Shown here: positions 17,596 through 26,094 of the stretch, piece by piece
Layout: every line of letters begins with the position of its first letter
Numbering within the stretch: position 1 is the first letter of the stretch
NCBI GenBank assembly: GCA_902801165.1
Contig: CADCHI010000001.1
Coordinates: forward strand, 1 to 64,000
From: an uncultured Eubacteriales bacterium
GTDB lineage: Bacteria > Bacillota > Clostridia > Christensenellales > Aristaeellaceae
Reading direction: 5' to 3'
Length of the DNA stretch: 64,000 nucleotides
Notes under the pieces: model-generated
Database searches by the model: none
The model's input: the letters and a program-made list of their open reading frames with translations, nothing else
Told to the model about the DNA's origin: nothing
Position numbers and translations under genes: made by a program

Positions 17596-18114
17596 ATGAG
17601 TAAGAAGGAGACGGCGGGCATCGTGGTCATGACGATCTTCCTGGTGGTGTTTGTGGCGCTGTGCATCGGCGGCATCGTGTTTGGCGTTCACAGCTTCATC
17701 AAGATAAGCAAGCAGAAGACGGAGGACAAGGCGACCCTGAGCGCCTGGAGCGAGGTCTGGGAGAGCGGCGAGGCCGTGGACGGGCTCGTCGTGAGGATCA
17801 AGGACAGGGCCGCTCGGGACAACTACGAGATGCGCTACGCGGTGGACGGGACCGACTACAGCCAGGTCTGCTCCATCAACGCCAAGACCTTCGCGGCCAT
17901 CGACGGCGAAGACAAGGATGGCCAGGGCGGGGTGGAGATCCACTACGATCCCGACGACCCGCAGGTCGCCGCCTGTGAGGCCGCCATCGAGGGTTTGAAG
18001 GAGGCCGACAAGAACGCCAGCGTGGGCCTGATGCTGCTGGCCGTGGCCTTTATGATCCTGCTCTATGGGGTCGTGAAGGAGGTCCTGATAAAGGTCCTGG
18101 TGAGGATGCGCTGA
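17596..18114 (+). CDS. DUF3592-like membrane protein
   Basis: 172 residues. A transmembrane segment at about residues 8-32 and another at about 141-163 flank an outer beta-rich domain (GLVVRIKDRAARDNYEM, HYDPDDP), the DUF3592 layout. No catalytic motif. The start lies 19 bases after the kinase stop, with GAGAGGGAGG upstream, so it belongs to the same transcript. It could anchor or report to the kinase at the membrane; this is inference from position. Confidence 0.65.
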   Translation: MSKKETAGIVVMTIFLVVFVALCIGGIVFGVHSFIKISKQKTEDKATLSAWSEVWESGEAVDGLVVRIKDRAARDNYEMRYAVDGTDYSQVCSINAKTFAAIDGEDKDGQGGVEIHYDPDDPQVAACEAAIEGLKEADKNASVGLMLLAVAFMILLYGVVKEVLIKVLVRMR

Positions 18115-18184
18115 GGACAGGCGCGCCGCGATGGCGGTCAACGGCTTCAACCCCTGTTTCTTCAATTGTTGAGGAGCACTTGCC

Positions 18185-18580
18185 ATGTCCTGCTACCGAA
18201 GGCAGAAGGTGCTGCGGATCGCCGCCGACCGGGTGGGCGTCCACGGCCGCGCGGCCTATGAGCAGTTTGAGGCGGAACACCCCGGCGCGTTGGAATTTGC
18301 GGCGGGGCATCTGTCGTATTCCCTCGCCAGCACCGGCGACAGGCTCTACTTCGATTACTGGCTCTATGACAGGGATATGCCCGGGCTTTGCGCCCTGGAC
18401 GCCTATGCGTGGAGCCGGGTCCTGACGTCGATGGAGCGCAGGAAGTATGCCGCAGCGTTTCGCCGCCTGTTCCCGAACGTGGACATGGACGACGTGCGCT
18501 ACTGCGAATACGTGTGGTACGACGGCATCGAGGCGCCGGAATGCCTCGAACGGGACAGAGGTGATGCGGATGAGCTATGA
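18185..18580 (+). CDS. Unrecognised 131-residue protein
   Basis: Small soluble protein with several Tyr, Trp and Cys residues and no signal peptide or membrane segment. The start follows TGAGGAGCAC. The end overlaps the next gene's start by 11 bases, so it is translationally coupled to the PTP-like protein. The last 15 residues are acidic and Arg-rich (LERDRGDADEL). I recognise no family. Confidence 0.6.
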   Translation: MSCYRRQKVLRIAADRVGVHGRAAYEQFEAEHPGALEFAAGHLSYSLASTGDRLYFDYWLYDRDMPGLCALDAYAWSRVLTSMERRKYAAAFRRLFPNVDMDDVRYCEYVWYDGIEAPECLERDRGDADEL

Positions 18581-19250
18581 ATATGAACTGGCGGAGATCT
18601 ATCCGGGCCTCGTCACGTGTACCCAGGCAGACCTGAACGCGCTGCTGCGATCAAAGCCGGACGCCATTGCGGTGCTGGACCGGCTGCCCGCCTGTATATG
18701 GGAGGCGGGCTTTGAGGGCGAGCTGCTCTACTATCCCATCGCCCCATGGGAGGTGCTCCCTGTAAAGGTGCTGGAGCGTCTGGCGGACCGGATCGCGTCG
18801 CTGGTGCGGGACGGGAGGCGTGTGGCCATCTACAGCCGGGAGGACTCGGGGCGCATTTGCTATATCGCGGCCTGCGCCCTGTGCCTGCTGGGCGTTCGGG
18901 AGCCCATCAACCACCTGCGAAGGCGTTGGAAGGCCAGCGGCGCACAGCACAGCGCGGTTCAATACTTCTGCCTCCGCCACACCGTGAACCGCGCTCAAAA
19001 AGTCGAACACATACAGGTCGACGACCTGGAGGCCTTCCAGCAGGATGAGGACATCCGGGCGGCGTATCAGCGCATTGGCGAAGCGATGGGGGAGGAGGCC
19101 CGGTTCCTCCTGCGCTTCTCCGGGCAGCTGCCCAGCGTAAAGATCATGGCGGAGGCGGCCAACCCGGCGCTGTGCGCCCACGCCGTGGACGATTTCATCG
19201 ATATTGTGAAGCAGAAGGGCTACTATGTGGGAACTGTGGTGGATGGGTAG
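18570..19250 (+). CDS. Protein-tyrosine-phosphatase-like protein with Ser in place of the P-loop Cys
   Basis: 226 residues from ATG 18570, which has AGAGGTG upstream; ATG 18564 is also possible. The fold signature of dual-specificity phosphatases is visible: a hydrophobic strand (RRVAIY), then a loop with SREDSGR (Ser89, Arg95), then a helix IAACALCLLGV and LRRRW. In active enzymes the loop is C-x5-R, so Ser89 stands where the catalytic Cys should be. Such proteins usually bind phospho-groups without hydrolysing them. The assignment rests on pattern only; it may be another fold. Coupled to the 131-residue protein and close to the kinase. Confidence 0.5.
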   Translation: MSYEYELAEIYPGLVTCTQADLNALLRSKPDAIAVLDRLPACIWEAGFEGELLYYPIAPWEVLPVKVLERLADRIASLVRDGRRVAIYSREDSGRICYIAACALCLLGVREPINHLRRRWKASGAQHSAVQYFCLRHTVNRAQKVEHIQVDDLEAFQQDEDIRAAYQRIGEAMGEEARFLLRFSGQLPSVKIMAEAANPALCAHAVDDFIDIVKQKGYYVGTVVDG

Positions 19251-19311
19251 CAGATCCATGGGCAATGAAGTTTTCAGAAGGGAAAACCGGAGTCGGATGA
19301 GGTGACGCGAA

Positions 19312-20529
19312 ATGGCGGAGCAACATGGCCTTGTCATCGAGAACGGGCTGCTGAAAAAGTACGAAGGCCACGGCGGGCGCGTCGTGATCCCGGAGGGCGT
19401 GACGGAGGTCGGCGACAGGGCATTCCAGCATTGCAAGGAGCTGACGGAGGTATCGACCCCTGCCACCGTAAAGCGCATCGGGAAGGGCGCCTTCCGGTAC
19501 TGCGAGAACCTCAAGGGCATCGCGCTGGGGGCGGGCGTCGGGGAGATCGACGACGAGGTGTTCCAGGGCTGCTTCAGCCTGCGGCGCATCGCCCTTCCGG
19601 CTGGGGTGCGGCGAATCGGACGCAGGTCGTTCGCCTGGTGCCTGCGCCTGAAAAAGGTCGCGCTCCCGGCAGCGCTGCGCCAGATCGACGCCGGGGGTTT
19701 TAGCGGCTGCGCGGCGCTGGCGGAGCTGGCGCTGCCGGAGGGACTGACGCACATCGGCGAGAACGCCTTCTGCGGTTGCGAGAGCCTGACAGAGCTGGTC
19801 ATTCCCCAAAGCGTCAGAAGCATCGGCAAATGGGCGTTCAACGATTGCAAGGGCCTTGCGCGGGTCGCCGTCACGGACAGCGTGGAGGATTTCAGCGTCT
19901 TTTGGGGATGCGCCAGCCTGGAGGCATTCGTCGTTTCACCGGCGTCCCGGCGCTATCGCGCGGTGGACGGCGTCGTGTTCAGCCGGGACGGGAGCCGCCT
20001 GATCGCCTATCCGCCCGGGCGTCGCCGCGAACGCTATGACATCCCGAAAGGCACCACGGCGTTTTTGGCAGGCGCCTTCGACAGGGCCCCGGTGAAGGTG
20101 GTCTTCGCGCCAAGGGGCGTGCAGTGCGTTCCGGGCTATACATCGGGCAGCGAAAACAGCCCCTGCTTTGCAAGCGGGGATCCTGCCCTCGCGACCCAGG
20201 TGGGAAGGTATGTCTACCTCGGTTCCTTGGACGACCTGCCCAGGCGTCAGCGGCGAATCGCCGCGGAGGGCTTCCTGGCCGCCCTTGAAATCGGCATGCC
20301 GGAGCTGGAGCCATGGAAGGACGGCTATATCGACTACATCCGGGAGGAGTACGTCACGTATGAAAAGAAGGCCTGGCGGAACGGGACTGTCTTGCGCCTG
20401 CTGATGGACAGTGGCATGCTGAAGCCGGAGACGGCGGAGACGATGCGTCGGAAGTTCGATGCCAAGGGAAAAGCCGACCTGGCGAAAGCGCTGGCCGACT
20501 ATCTGGACGCGCGAGCCGCCATGCAATGA
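19312..20529 (+). CDS. LRR_5 (BspA-type) leucine-rich repeat protein without signal peptide
   Basis: 405 residues. Residues about 20-190 hold repeated units of the form IPEGVTEVGDRAFQHCKEL, the LRR_5 repeat of BspA-like proteins (at least 6 copies, each with a Cys after the AF/SF/GF step). Residues 200-290 continue in degenerate form and the last 90 residues are helical. BspA proteins are usually surface proteins, but this one has no signal peptide or wall-anchor, so it should act in the cytoplasm, probably as a protein-binding scaffold. Start ATG follows ATGAGGTGACGCGA. A terminator follows the gene, ending the island. Confidence 0.75.
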   Translation: MAEQHGLVIENGLLKKYEGHGGRVVIPEGVTEVGDRAFQHCKELTEVSTPATVKRIGKGAFRYCENLKGIALGAGVGEIDDEVFQGCFSLRRIALPAGVRRIGRRSFAWCLRLKKVALPAALRQIDAGGFSGCAALAELALPEGLTHIGENAFCGCESLTELVIPQSVRSIGKWAFNDCKGLARVAVTDSVEDFSVFWGCASLEAFVVSPASRRYRAVDGVVFSRDGSRLIAYPPGRRRERYDIPKGTTAFLAGAFDRAPVKVVFAPRGVQCVPGYTSGSENSPCFASGDPALATQVGRYVYLGSLDDLPRRQRRIAAEGFLAALEIGMPELEPWKDGYIDYIREEYVTYEKKAWRNGTVLRLLMDSGMLKPETAETMRRKFDAKGKADLAKALADYLDARAAMQ

Positions 20530-20592
20530 GAAGGGAACAGAAGAACACACAGGAAAGGAATGGGGGAGAAGAGGCGCGGTGATGGCCATTGT

Positions 20593-20629
20593 ACGGGGCC
20601 CAAAAACATGTTTTGGGGCCCCGTTTTTA
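20593..20629 (+). terminator. Strong Rho-independent terminator ending the signalling island
   Basis: ACGGGGCCCAAAAAC and GTTTTGGGGCCCCGT form a GC-rich stem around ATG-centred loop bases, followed by TTTTAT. Confidence 0.8.
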
Positions 20630-20700
20630 TGCTTAATTCTCGAAGCATTTTGTTTTTTGGAAAATGGAACACGGGAGGTCAGTTGATGTTGTGTTGATGT

Positions 20701-21855
20701 CTACCTTGTCGTCGCATTCTGGATCAGCCAGATCATGGGCGTACAGCCGAAGTATTCCGAAAAGGCGCGATAGAAGCTGGACAGGGAGGAATAGCCGGTC
20801 ATGGCGGCGATCTGCTCCGGGGAATAGCCGCCCTGCTGCAACAGCTCACAGGCACGGTTCATCTTCAGCTCCCGAATGAGCAGGCCGTAGCTCTTGCCGG
20901 TGTACTCCTGCACGATGCGGCCCACCTGCCGGGAACTGTAGTGGAACTGTGCCGCCACGTCATCCCGGGAGGCATCCACGAAGTGGTTTTGGATGTAGCT
21001 GAATATGGCGGAGAATTCATGCTTCCAATAGAAGCCCTCCGTCCGGGGCAGGCGCGCCGTGCCCTCGTATTTGCGCAGGATCAACAGGAAGGCCACGCGC
21101 ATCAGGGCGTTGACCATCTGCGGGGCGTAAGGCTCGCCCAGCTGGTGTTCCTCGTAGATGCGGGTGAGCAGGTGGATCAGCTCCCCGTCGCTGCCGGTCT
21201 CGAAGTGCAGATAGGATGAGGCGGATTCCCCGCTCAACGCCTTGCGGAAGAACTTCGACAGCAGGTTGTCGTCCCGCAGCTGGTTCCAGAAGACGTGGTT
21301 GAAGGTGCTCGTTCGGATCATGTAGAACACCAGCACGGCGTCGTCGGCGTAGCAGGGGCAGGCGTGCTCGATGTTCGGCGCGACGATCAGCACGCTGCCC
21401 TTTTGCAGCTCTACGATCTCATTTCTGAAATGGACGGGGCAATGGCCGGAGAAGCAGTAATAGAAGGTAAAGTAGGTATTGCTGTGCCACTGGTCGGGAA
21501 GGTAGCGCAGCATGCGGCGGATGGAGATGTCCTGCCCGGTGGTGATGTTGCCCGCCTCATCCATGGTTTCCAGCTGTTGATAGATGCGGGAGATGGTCTT
21601 GCGGCTGCCCGCGTTTTGCAGCGCCTGGGCGGCGAGCAGTGTCATGCCGTTGTCCGGGATGAAATAGGGCAGTATGCTTTGCGCGACCTCCGCATACCGC
21701 TCGCCGTAGTTTTCGCTCATCCAGGCCACATACTGACCCAGTTCCTTTGAAGTCAATATGCCCTCCGCAACATCGGGACGCTGGGCCATGCAGTCCTTGA
21801 GCAGGGATTCCAGCGCGGTCATTTGAAGCGCGCCCAGATTTTCTATTTTCGCCAT
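20701..21855 (-). CDS. AraC-family regulator of carbohydrate locus A
   Basis: 384 residues from ATG 21855, which has TGAGG 5 bases upstream; an ORF extension to 21942 lacks a ribosome-binding site. The N-terminal 270 residues hold a cupin-like sensor (EIVELQKGSVLIVAPNIEHACPCY is typical of AraC cupins), and the C-terminal 100 residues carry two HTH motifs ending in GYSSLSSFYRAFSEYFGCTPM. It probably activates the divergent symporter and hydrolase genes when a plant-sugar ligand binds. Its promoter overlaps that of the symporter gene. Confidence 0.85.
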   Translation of the reverse strand: MAKIENLGALQMTALESLLKDCMAQRPDVAEGILTSKELGQYVAWMSENYGERYAEVAQSILPYFIPDNGMTLLAAQALQNAGSRKTISRIYQQLETMDEAGNITTGQDISIRRMLRYLPDQWHSNTYFTFYYCFSGHCPVHFRNEIVELQKGSVLIVAPNIEHACPCYADDAVLVFYMIRTSTFNHVFWNQLRDDNLLSKFFRKALSGESASSYLHFETGSDGELIHLLTRIYEEHQLGEPYAPQMVNALMRVAFLLILRKYEGTARLPRTEGFYWKHEFSAIFSYIQNHFVDASRDDVAAQFHYSSRQVGRIVQEYTGKSYGLLIRELKMNRACELLQQGGYSPEQIAAMTGYSSLSSFYRAFSEYFGCTPMIWLIQNATTR

Positions 21856-21898
21856 GTGAACCTCATGATGTCCTGAAATGTGAATGATCGTGTCCTCT

Positions 21899-21927
21899 AT
21901 TGTAAATGACAATTCAGAAAAATGCAA
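21899..21927 (-). promoter_or_regulatory. Promoter of the locus A AraC gene
   Basis: Minus strand TTGCAT (21922-21927), 17 bases, TACAAT (21899-21904). It overlaps the rightward promoter at 21906-21934. Confidence 0.6.
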
Positions 21928-21934
21928 GTAAAAT
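21906..21934 (+). promoter_or_regulatory. Promoter of the locus A symporter operon
   Basis: ATGACA (21906-21911), 17 bases, TAAAAT (21929-21934). Its two boxes interleave with those of the leftward araC promoter, so polymerase can occupy only one at a time. Confidence 0.6.
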
Positions 21935-21971
21935 AGAGTCATAAGAAAATACCGCGAAAGGATGTTGTCGA

Positions 21972-23627
21972 ATGATGAAGCTGTTTTCCTCCCGGGCGCT
22001 GGATTCGAGGATCCGGTCGGCCAACACGACGAACGCGGAGAAGTGGCTGGGCTACTTCCTCGGTCCCGTCGGCGCGGCGGTGCTGAACTTCACGATCATC
22101 AGTTACCTCAATGTCTTCTATACGGACGTGCTGGACCTGACCAATTCCTTCTCCTGGGCGGTGGCGTTCCTGGCGCTGTTCCCGATCCTGTCCAAGATCA
22201 TCGACGCCATCACCAACATACTGATGGGCCAGTTGATCGAGCGCACCCGCACCCGGCAGGGCAAGGCGAGGCCGTGGATGCTGATCTCCGCGCCGCTGAT
22301 GTCCGTCGCCGTGATCCTGTTGTTCATCATCCCGAAGGAGCACAGCATCCTCCAGTTCGCGCTGGTGGCGCTGACCTACAACATCTTCTTCTCCTTCGCC
22401 TACACCATTTACAACATGAGTCACACGCTGATGGTGCCGCTGTCCACCAGCAACGTCAAGCAGCGCGATGGCCTGTCGCTGTTTTCCAACATGGGCGGCA
22501 ACATGCTGCCGGGCCTGGTGGTGTCGCTGGTGTTCCCGGCGATCCTGATGCCGATGCTGGGCGCGGACTACGACAAGTGGGTCACGGCCATGTCCATACT
22601 GGCGGTGCTGGCGCTGCCGCTGACCGTGATCGAGTATTACTTCACCAAGGAGCGCGTGACCGAGGCCGCCACCAGCGCGGGCGAGCAGAAGCAGGTCAGC
22701 TTCAGGGAACAGATCAGGGCGTGCTTCACCAGCAAGTACTGGATCATGCTGATCGTCTACATGCTGATGTTCCAGATCATGTCCAACATCATGACCATCT
22801 CCCTGCCGTACTTCTGCAACTGGGTGCTGGGCACCTACAACGACGGTACCACCCAGATGATCCTCTCCGCCGTGGGCAAGGCCCCACTGGGCTTCGGCGT
22901 GTTCATACTGTGGCCGCTGGTGAAGAAGTTCGGCAAGCGCAAGGTGATGATCGTGGGCTTCCTGATGGCCGCGGCGGCCGAGGGCCTCTGCCTGACCAAT
23001 CCCTCCAGCATGCCCGTCATGCTGGCCGGCTCGCTGATCTACGCGCTGGGCTTCCTGCCTTCCTATGTGTACACTGCGCTGATGGCCGACACGCTGGACT
23101 ACATCGAGTATGACAAGGGGCTGCGCGCGGACGGCCTGACCGCCTCTGTGTTCACCATCGTGATGACCATCTCCGTGGGCATCGGCCAGGGAATCTTCAA
23201 CATGGGACTGGCGCAGTCCGGCTATGTTGCGCCGCAGCTGGTGAGCGAGGGCGTCTACAACGTGCAGAACGCTGCAACAAAGGGCTTCATCAGCTTCGCC
23301 TACATCGCGGTGCCGCTGATCTGCCTGGCGGTGATGGCCATCATCATGATCTTCCTGAACGTGGAAAACAAGCTGCCCGAGATCCACGAAAAGCTGACTG
23401 CCCGGCGCAAGGCCGAAGCGGAAGCCCGCGGCGAGGTCTACGTCTCCCCCGAGGAGAAGGCCGTGCTGGAGGAGGCTCAGCAGGCGAAGGATGCCGAGGC
23501 GAAGCGCATCGAGGAGCTGAAAGCCCGCTGCGCGAAGAAGGGCCTGAACTTCGCGGATGAAGAGGCGAAGTACCAGGCCAAGCTGGCGGCACAGAAGGCC
23601 AAGGCTGAGGCGAAAAAGAAGAAGTAA
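21972..23627 (+). CDS. GPH-family sugar:cation symporter (locus A)
   Basis: 551 residues with about 12 membrane segments. Family signs include the NAEKWLGYFLGPVG start, SYLNVFYTDVL, and the charged loop RTRTRQGKARPWMLI between helices 2 and 3, which marks glycoside-pentoside-hexuronide symporters (melibiose, xyloside and glucuronide carriers). It imports oligosaccharides or glycosides with Na+ or H+. The last 90 residues form a long Ala/Glu/Lys-rich coiled-coil-like cytoplasmic tail (EEAQQAKDAEAKRIEELK), longer than in usual family members. First gene of the locus A operon. Confidence 0.85.
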   Translation: MMKLFSSRALDSRIRSANTTNAEKWLGYFLGPVGAAVLNFTIISYLNVFYTDVLDLTNSFSWAVAFLALFPILSKIIDAITNILMGQLIERTRTRQGKARPWMLISAPLMSVAVILLFIIPKEHSILQFALVALTYNIFFSFAYTIYNMSHTLMVPLSTSNVKQRDGLSLFSNMGGNMLPGLVVSLVFPAILMPMLGADYDKWVTAMSILAVLALPLTVIEYYFTKERVTEAATSAGEQKQVSFREQIRACFTSKYWIMLIVYMLMFQIMSNIMTISLPYFCNWVLGTYNDGTTQMILSAVGKAPLGFGVFILWPLVKKFGKRKVMIVGFLMAAAAEGLCLTNPSSMPVMLAGSLIYALGFLPSYVYTALMADTLDYIEYDKGLRADGLTASVFTIVMTISVGIGQGIFNMGLAQSGYVAPQLVSEGVYNVQNAATKGFISFAYIAVPLICLAVMAIIMIFLNVENKLPEIHEKLTARRKAEAEARGEVYVSPEEKAVLEEAQQAKDAEAKRIEELKARCAKKGLNFADEEAKYQAKLAAQKAKAEAKKKK

Positions 23628-23643
23628 TCCTTGAACGATCACA

Positions 23644-23669
23644 GGGAAGGCGGCTCGTTTCGCCTTCCC
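23644..23669 (+). terminator. Hairpin between symporter and GH2 genes
   Basis: GGGAAGGCG (23644-23652) pairs with CGCCTTCCC (23661-23669). There is no U-run, so it more likely stabilises the upstream message or causes partial termination. Confidence 0.45.
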
Positions 23670-23691
23670 ATTCGGAATGCGAGGGAATCCA

Positions 23692-25989
23692 ATGAAAAAA
23701 CAATCATTCAATGATAACTGGACCTGCAACGACCAGCCCGTCACGCTGCCCCACGATGCCATGATCCACCAGGAACGCAAGCCCGACGCGCCCTCCGGCA
23801 GCGCGCAGGCGTACTTTCCCGGCGGAAAGTATGTCTATGAGAAGCACTTCCGGAAGCCGGAAGCGGAGCACGTGCTGCTGGAGTTCGAGGGCGTCTACAG
23901 GAACGCGAGGGTGTTCATCAACGATAAACAGGCGGGCGGCGCGGCCTACGGCTACATCCCGTTCTTTGTGGAAGCGGATTCGTTTTTGAAAGACGGGGAG
24001 AACCTCATCCGCGTGGAGTGCGAGAACGTCGACCAACCCGATTCCCGCTGGTACACCGGCGCGGGCATCTTTCGCCCGGTGTGGTTGTGGACGGGGGACG
24101 GCGATGTGATTGCGCCGGAGAGCGTCCGCGTTTCCACGCTGTCCATCGACCCCGCCGTGATCCGGGTGCAGTCGGGGGTAAACGCGCATATCTCCATCCG
24201 CTTTGACGGGAAGGAAGTTGCCTCCGGCGACGGCAGCGACGTCGAACTAACTATCCAAAATGCAAAGCTGTGGAGCGACGAGACTCCGAACCTGTACACC
24301 TGCATGGCTTCAACATCTACTGACGAATACAGCTTCACCTTCGGCATTCGACAGGTCACCCGCGACCGGGAGGGCCTGAAGGTCAATGGCAGGAAGGTGC
24401 TGCTGCGGGGCGGCTGCGTCCATCAGGACAGCGGCATCGTTGGCGCGGCGACCTATGACGAACTGGAATGGCGGCGGGTGCGCCTCATGAAGGAGGCGGG
24501 CTTCAACGCCATCCGCTCGGCCCACAACCCCGCCAACCGCGCCCTGTTGGACGCCTGCGATGCGCTGGGCGTGTACGTGATGGACGAGGGCTGGGACATG
24601 TGGTACAACCACAAGTCGAAGCACGACTACGCGGGACAGTGGCGGGAAAACTGGAAATCTGACCTTGCCGTGATGGTCAGCCGGGACTTCAACCACCCCA
24701 GCGTGATCCTGTACTCCATCGGCAACGAGGTCTCCGAGCCCGCGAAGCCGGAGGGCGTGCAGGCCGCGAAGGAGATGGTCGACTTCCTGCACGGACAGGA
24801 TGCCAACCGCCTGGTCACGGCGGGCTTCAACCTGATGATCATCAAGTCAGCCGCCAAGGGCAAGGGCGTCTACAAGGAGGACGGCTCCGGGCGGGACGAT
24901 TCATCGGACAAGAAGATGTCCGGCATGAACTCCACCATGTTCAACCTGATCACCAACATCGTGGGCACGGGCATGAACAAGGCCGCCAACGGCAAAGCCG
25001 CCGACCTCGCCACTTCCCCGGCGCTGGATTTGCTGGACGTGGCGGGCTACAACTACGCCTCCGGGCGCTATCCCAAGGAGGGCCAGCTGCACCCGGACCG
25101 CCTGGTGGTGGGCAGCGAGACCTTCCCCCAGGACATCGTGAAGAACTGGCGCATGGTGGAGAAATATCCGTGGCTCTGCGGCGATTTCATGTGGACGGCC
25201 TGGGACTACCTGGGCGAGGTCGGTCTGGGCGCGTGGGCCTATACTCCAGACGGCAAGGGCTTCAATAAGCCGTACCCGTGGATGCTGGCGGACAGCGGCG
25301 CGATGGACCTCCTCGGCAATCCCAACGGCGAGCTGTTCCTGGCCCAGGCGGTGTGGCACGCCGGCAAGCCCGTGCGAATCGCGGTGCAGCCGGTGAACCA
25401 CCCAGGCGTGAAGCCCGCGAAGGCGGTGTGGCGGGGTACGAACGCCCTCCCCAGCTGGAGCTGGCAGGGCTGCGAGGGCAATCCGGCGGTTGCCGAGGTC
25501 TATGCAGACGCCGCCTATGTGGTTCTTTCGCTGAACGGAAAGACGATAGGCAGGAAAAAGATCAAGGACTGCAAGGCAACCTTCAAGCTGAAATACGCGC
25601 CGGGCAAACTGACGGCTGTTGCCTACGACGAGCACGACCAGCCGGTGGGTGAGGACGAGCTGACCTCTGCGACGGGTAAAATCATGCCCGTTATCATCAG
25701 CGAGAAACAAGCCGCGAAGCCCGGCGAGGTGTTCTGTGCGGACATCTCCATGCGGGACGGCAAGGGAATCGTCGAATCCAACGCGGATAAACTGCTGTCC
25801 GTCACCGTCGAGGGCGGCGAGCTGCTGGGCTTCGGCAGCGCCAATCCCCGTACCGAGGAGCGCTTCGACAGCGGAAGCTATACGACCTACTATGGACGGG
25901 CGATGGCCGTCGTCCGCGCGGGACACGCGGGATGCGTGACCGTGAAGGTCAGCGGCGGCAGGGACGTCGTGATTCCCATTCAACCGTAG
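23692..25989 (+). CDS. GH2 glycoside hydrolase (beta-galactosidase/glucuronidase group), locus A
   Basis: 765 residues, cytoplasmic (no signal peptide). Start ATG 23692 follows GAGGGAATCC. GH2 order is seen: sugar-binding jelly roll (FEGVYRNARVFINDKQAGG, ENVDQPDSRWYTGAGIFRP), Ig-like domain, TIM barrel with RGGCVHQDSG, GFNAIRSAHNP, the acid/base SIGNE (Glu346) and a likely nucleophile in VVGSETFP (Glu476), then a DUF4982-type domain. It should act on a beta-linked sugar imported by the symporter; the sugar cannot be fixed from sequence. Followed by an intergenic repeat and the GH78 gene. Confidence 0.85.
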   Translation: MKKQSFNDNWTCNDQPVTLPHDAMIHQERKPDAPSGSAQAYFPGGKYVYEKHFRKPEAEHVLLEFEGVYRNARVFINDKQAGGAAYGYIPFFVEADSFLKDGENLIRVECENVDQPDSRWYTGAGIFRPVWLWTGDGDVIAPESVRVSTLSIDPAVIRVQSGVNAHISIRFDGKEVASGDGSDVELTIQNAKLWSDETPNLYTCMASTSTDEYSFTFGIRQVTRDREGLKVNGRKVLLRGGCVHQDSGIVGAATYDELEWRRVRLMKEAGFNAIRSAHNPANRALLDACDALGVYVMDEGWDMWYNHKSKHDYAGQWRENWKSDLAVMVSRDFNHPSVILYSIGNEVSEPAKPEGVQAAKEMVDFLHGQDANRLVTAGFNLMIIKSAAKGKGVYKEDGSGRDDSSDKKMSGMNSTMFNLITNIVGTGMNKAANGKAADLATSPALDLLDVAGYNYASGRYPKEGQLHPDRLVVGSETFPQDIVKNWRMVEKYPWLCGDFMWTAWDYLGEVGLGAWAYTPDGKGFNKPYPWMLADSGAMDLLGNPNGELFLAQAVWHAGKPVRIAVQPVNHPGVKPAKAVWRGTNALPSWSWQGCEGNPAVAEVYADAAYVVLSLNGKTIGRKKIKDCKATFKLKYAPGKLTAVAYDEHDQPVGEDELTSATGKIMPVIISEKQAAKPGEVFCADISMRDGKGIVESNADKLLSVTVEGGELLGFGSANPRTEERFDSGSYTTYYGRAMAVVRAGHAGCVTVKVSGGRDVVIPIQP

Positions 25990-26060
25990 GGGCGGCAGAG
26001 CCTTCCCCTTTGAGGAAGGTGGCTGAGCGCAGCGAGGCCGGATGAGGTCGCCGCCCGCCC
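25990..26060. repeat. Intergenic repeat of the CCTTCCCCTTTGAGGAAGGTGG type
   Basis: A hairpin (CCTTCCCC / GGAAGG) followed by GGTGGCTGAGCGCAGCGAGG and GGATGAGGTCG, a phrase shared by numerous intergenic repeats in gut Clostridia. Confidence 0.55.
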
Positions 26061-26094
26061 ATAGAATACTTCATCTCATACAAGGAGAAAAACC

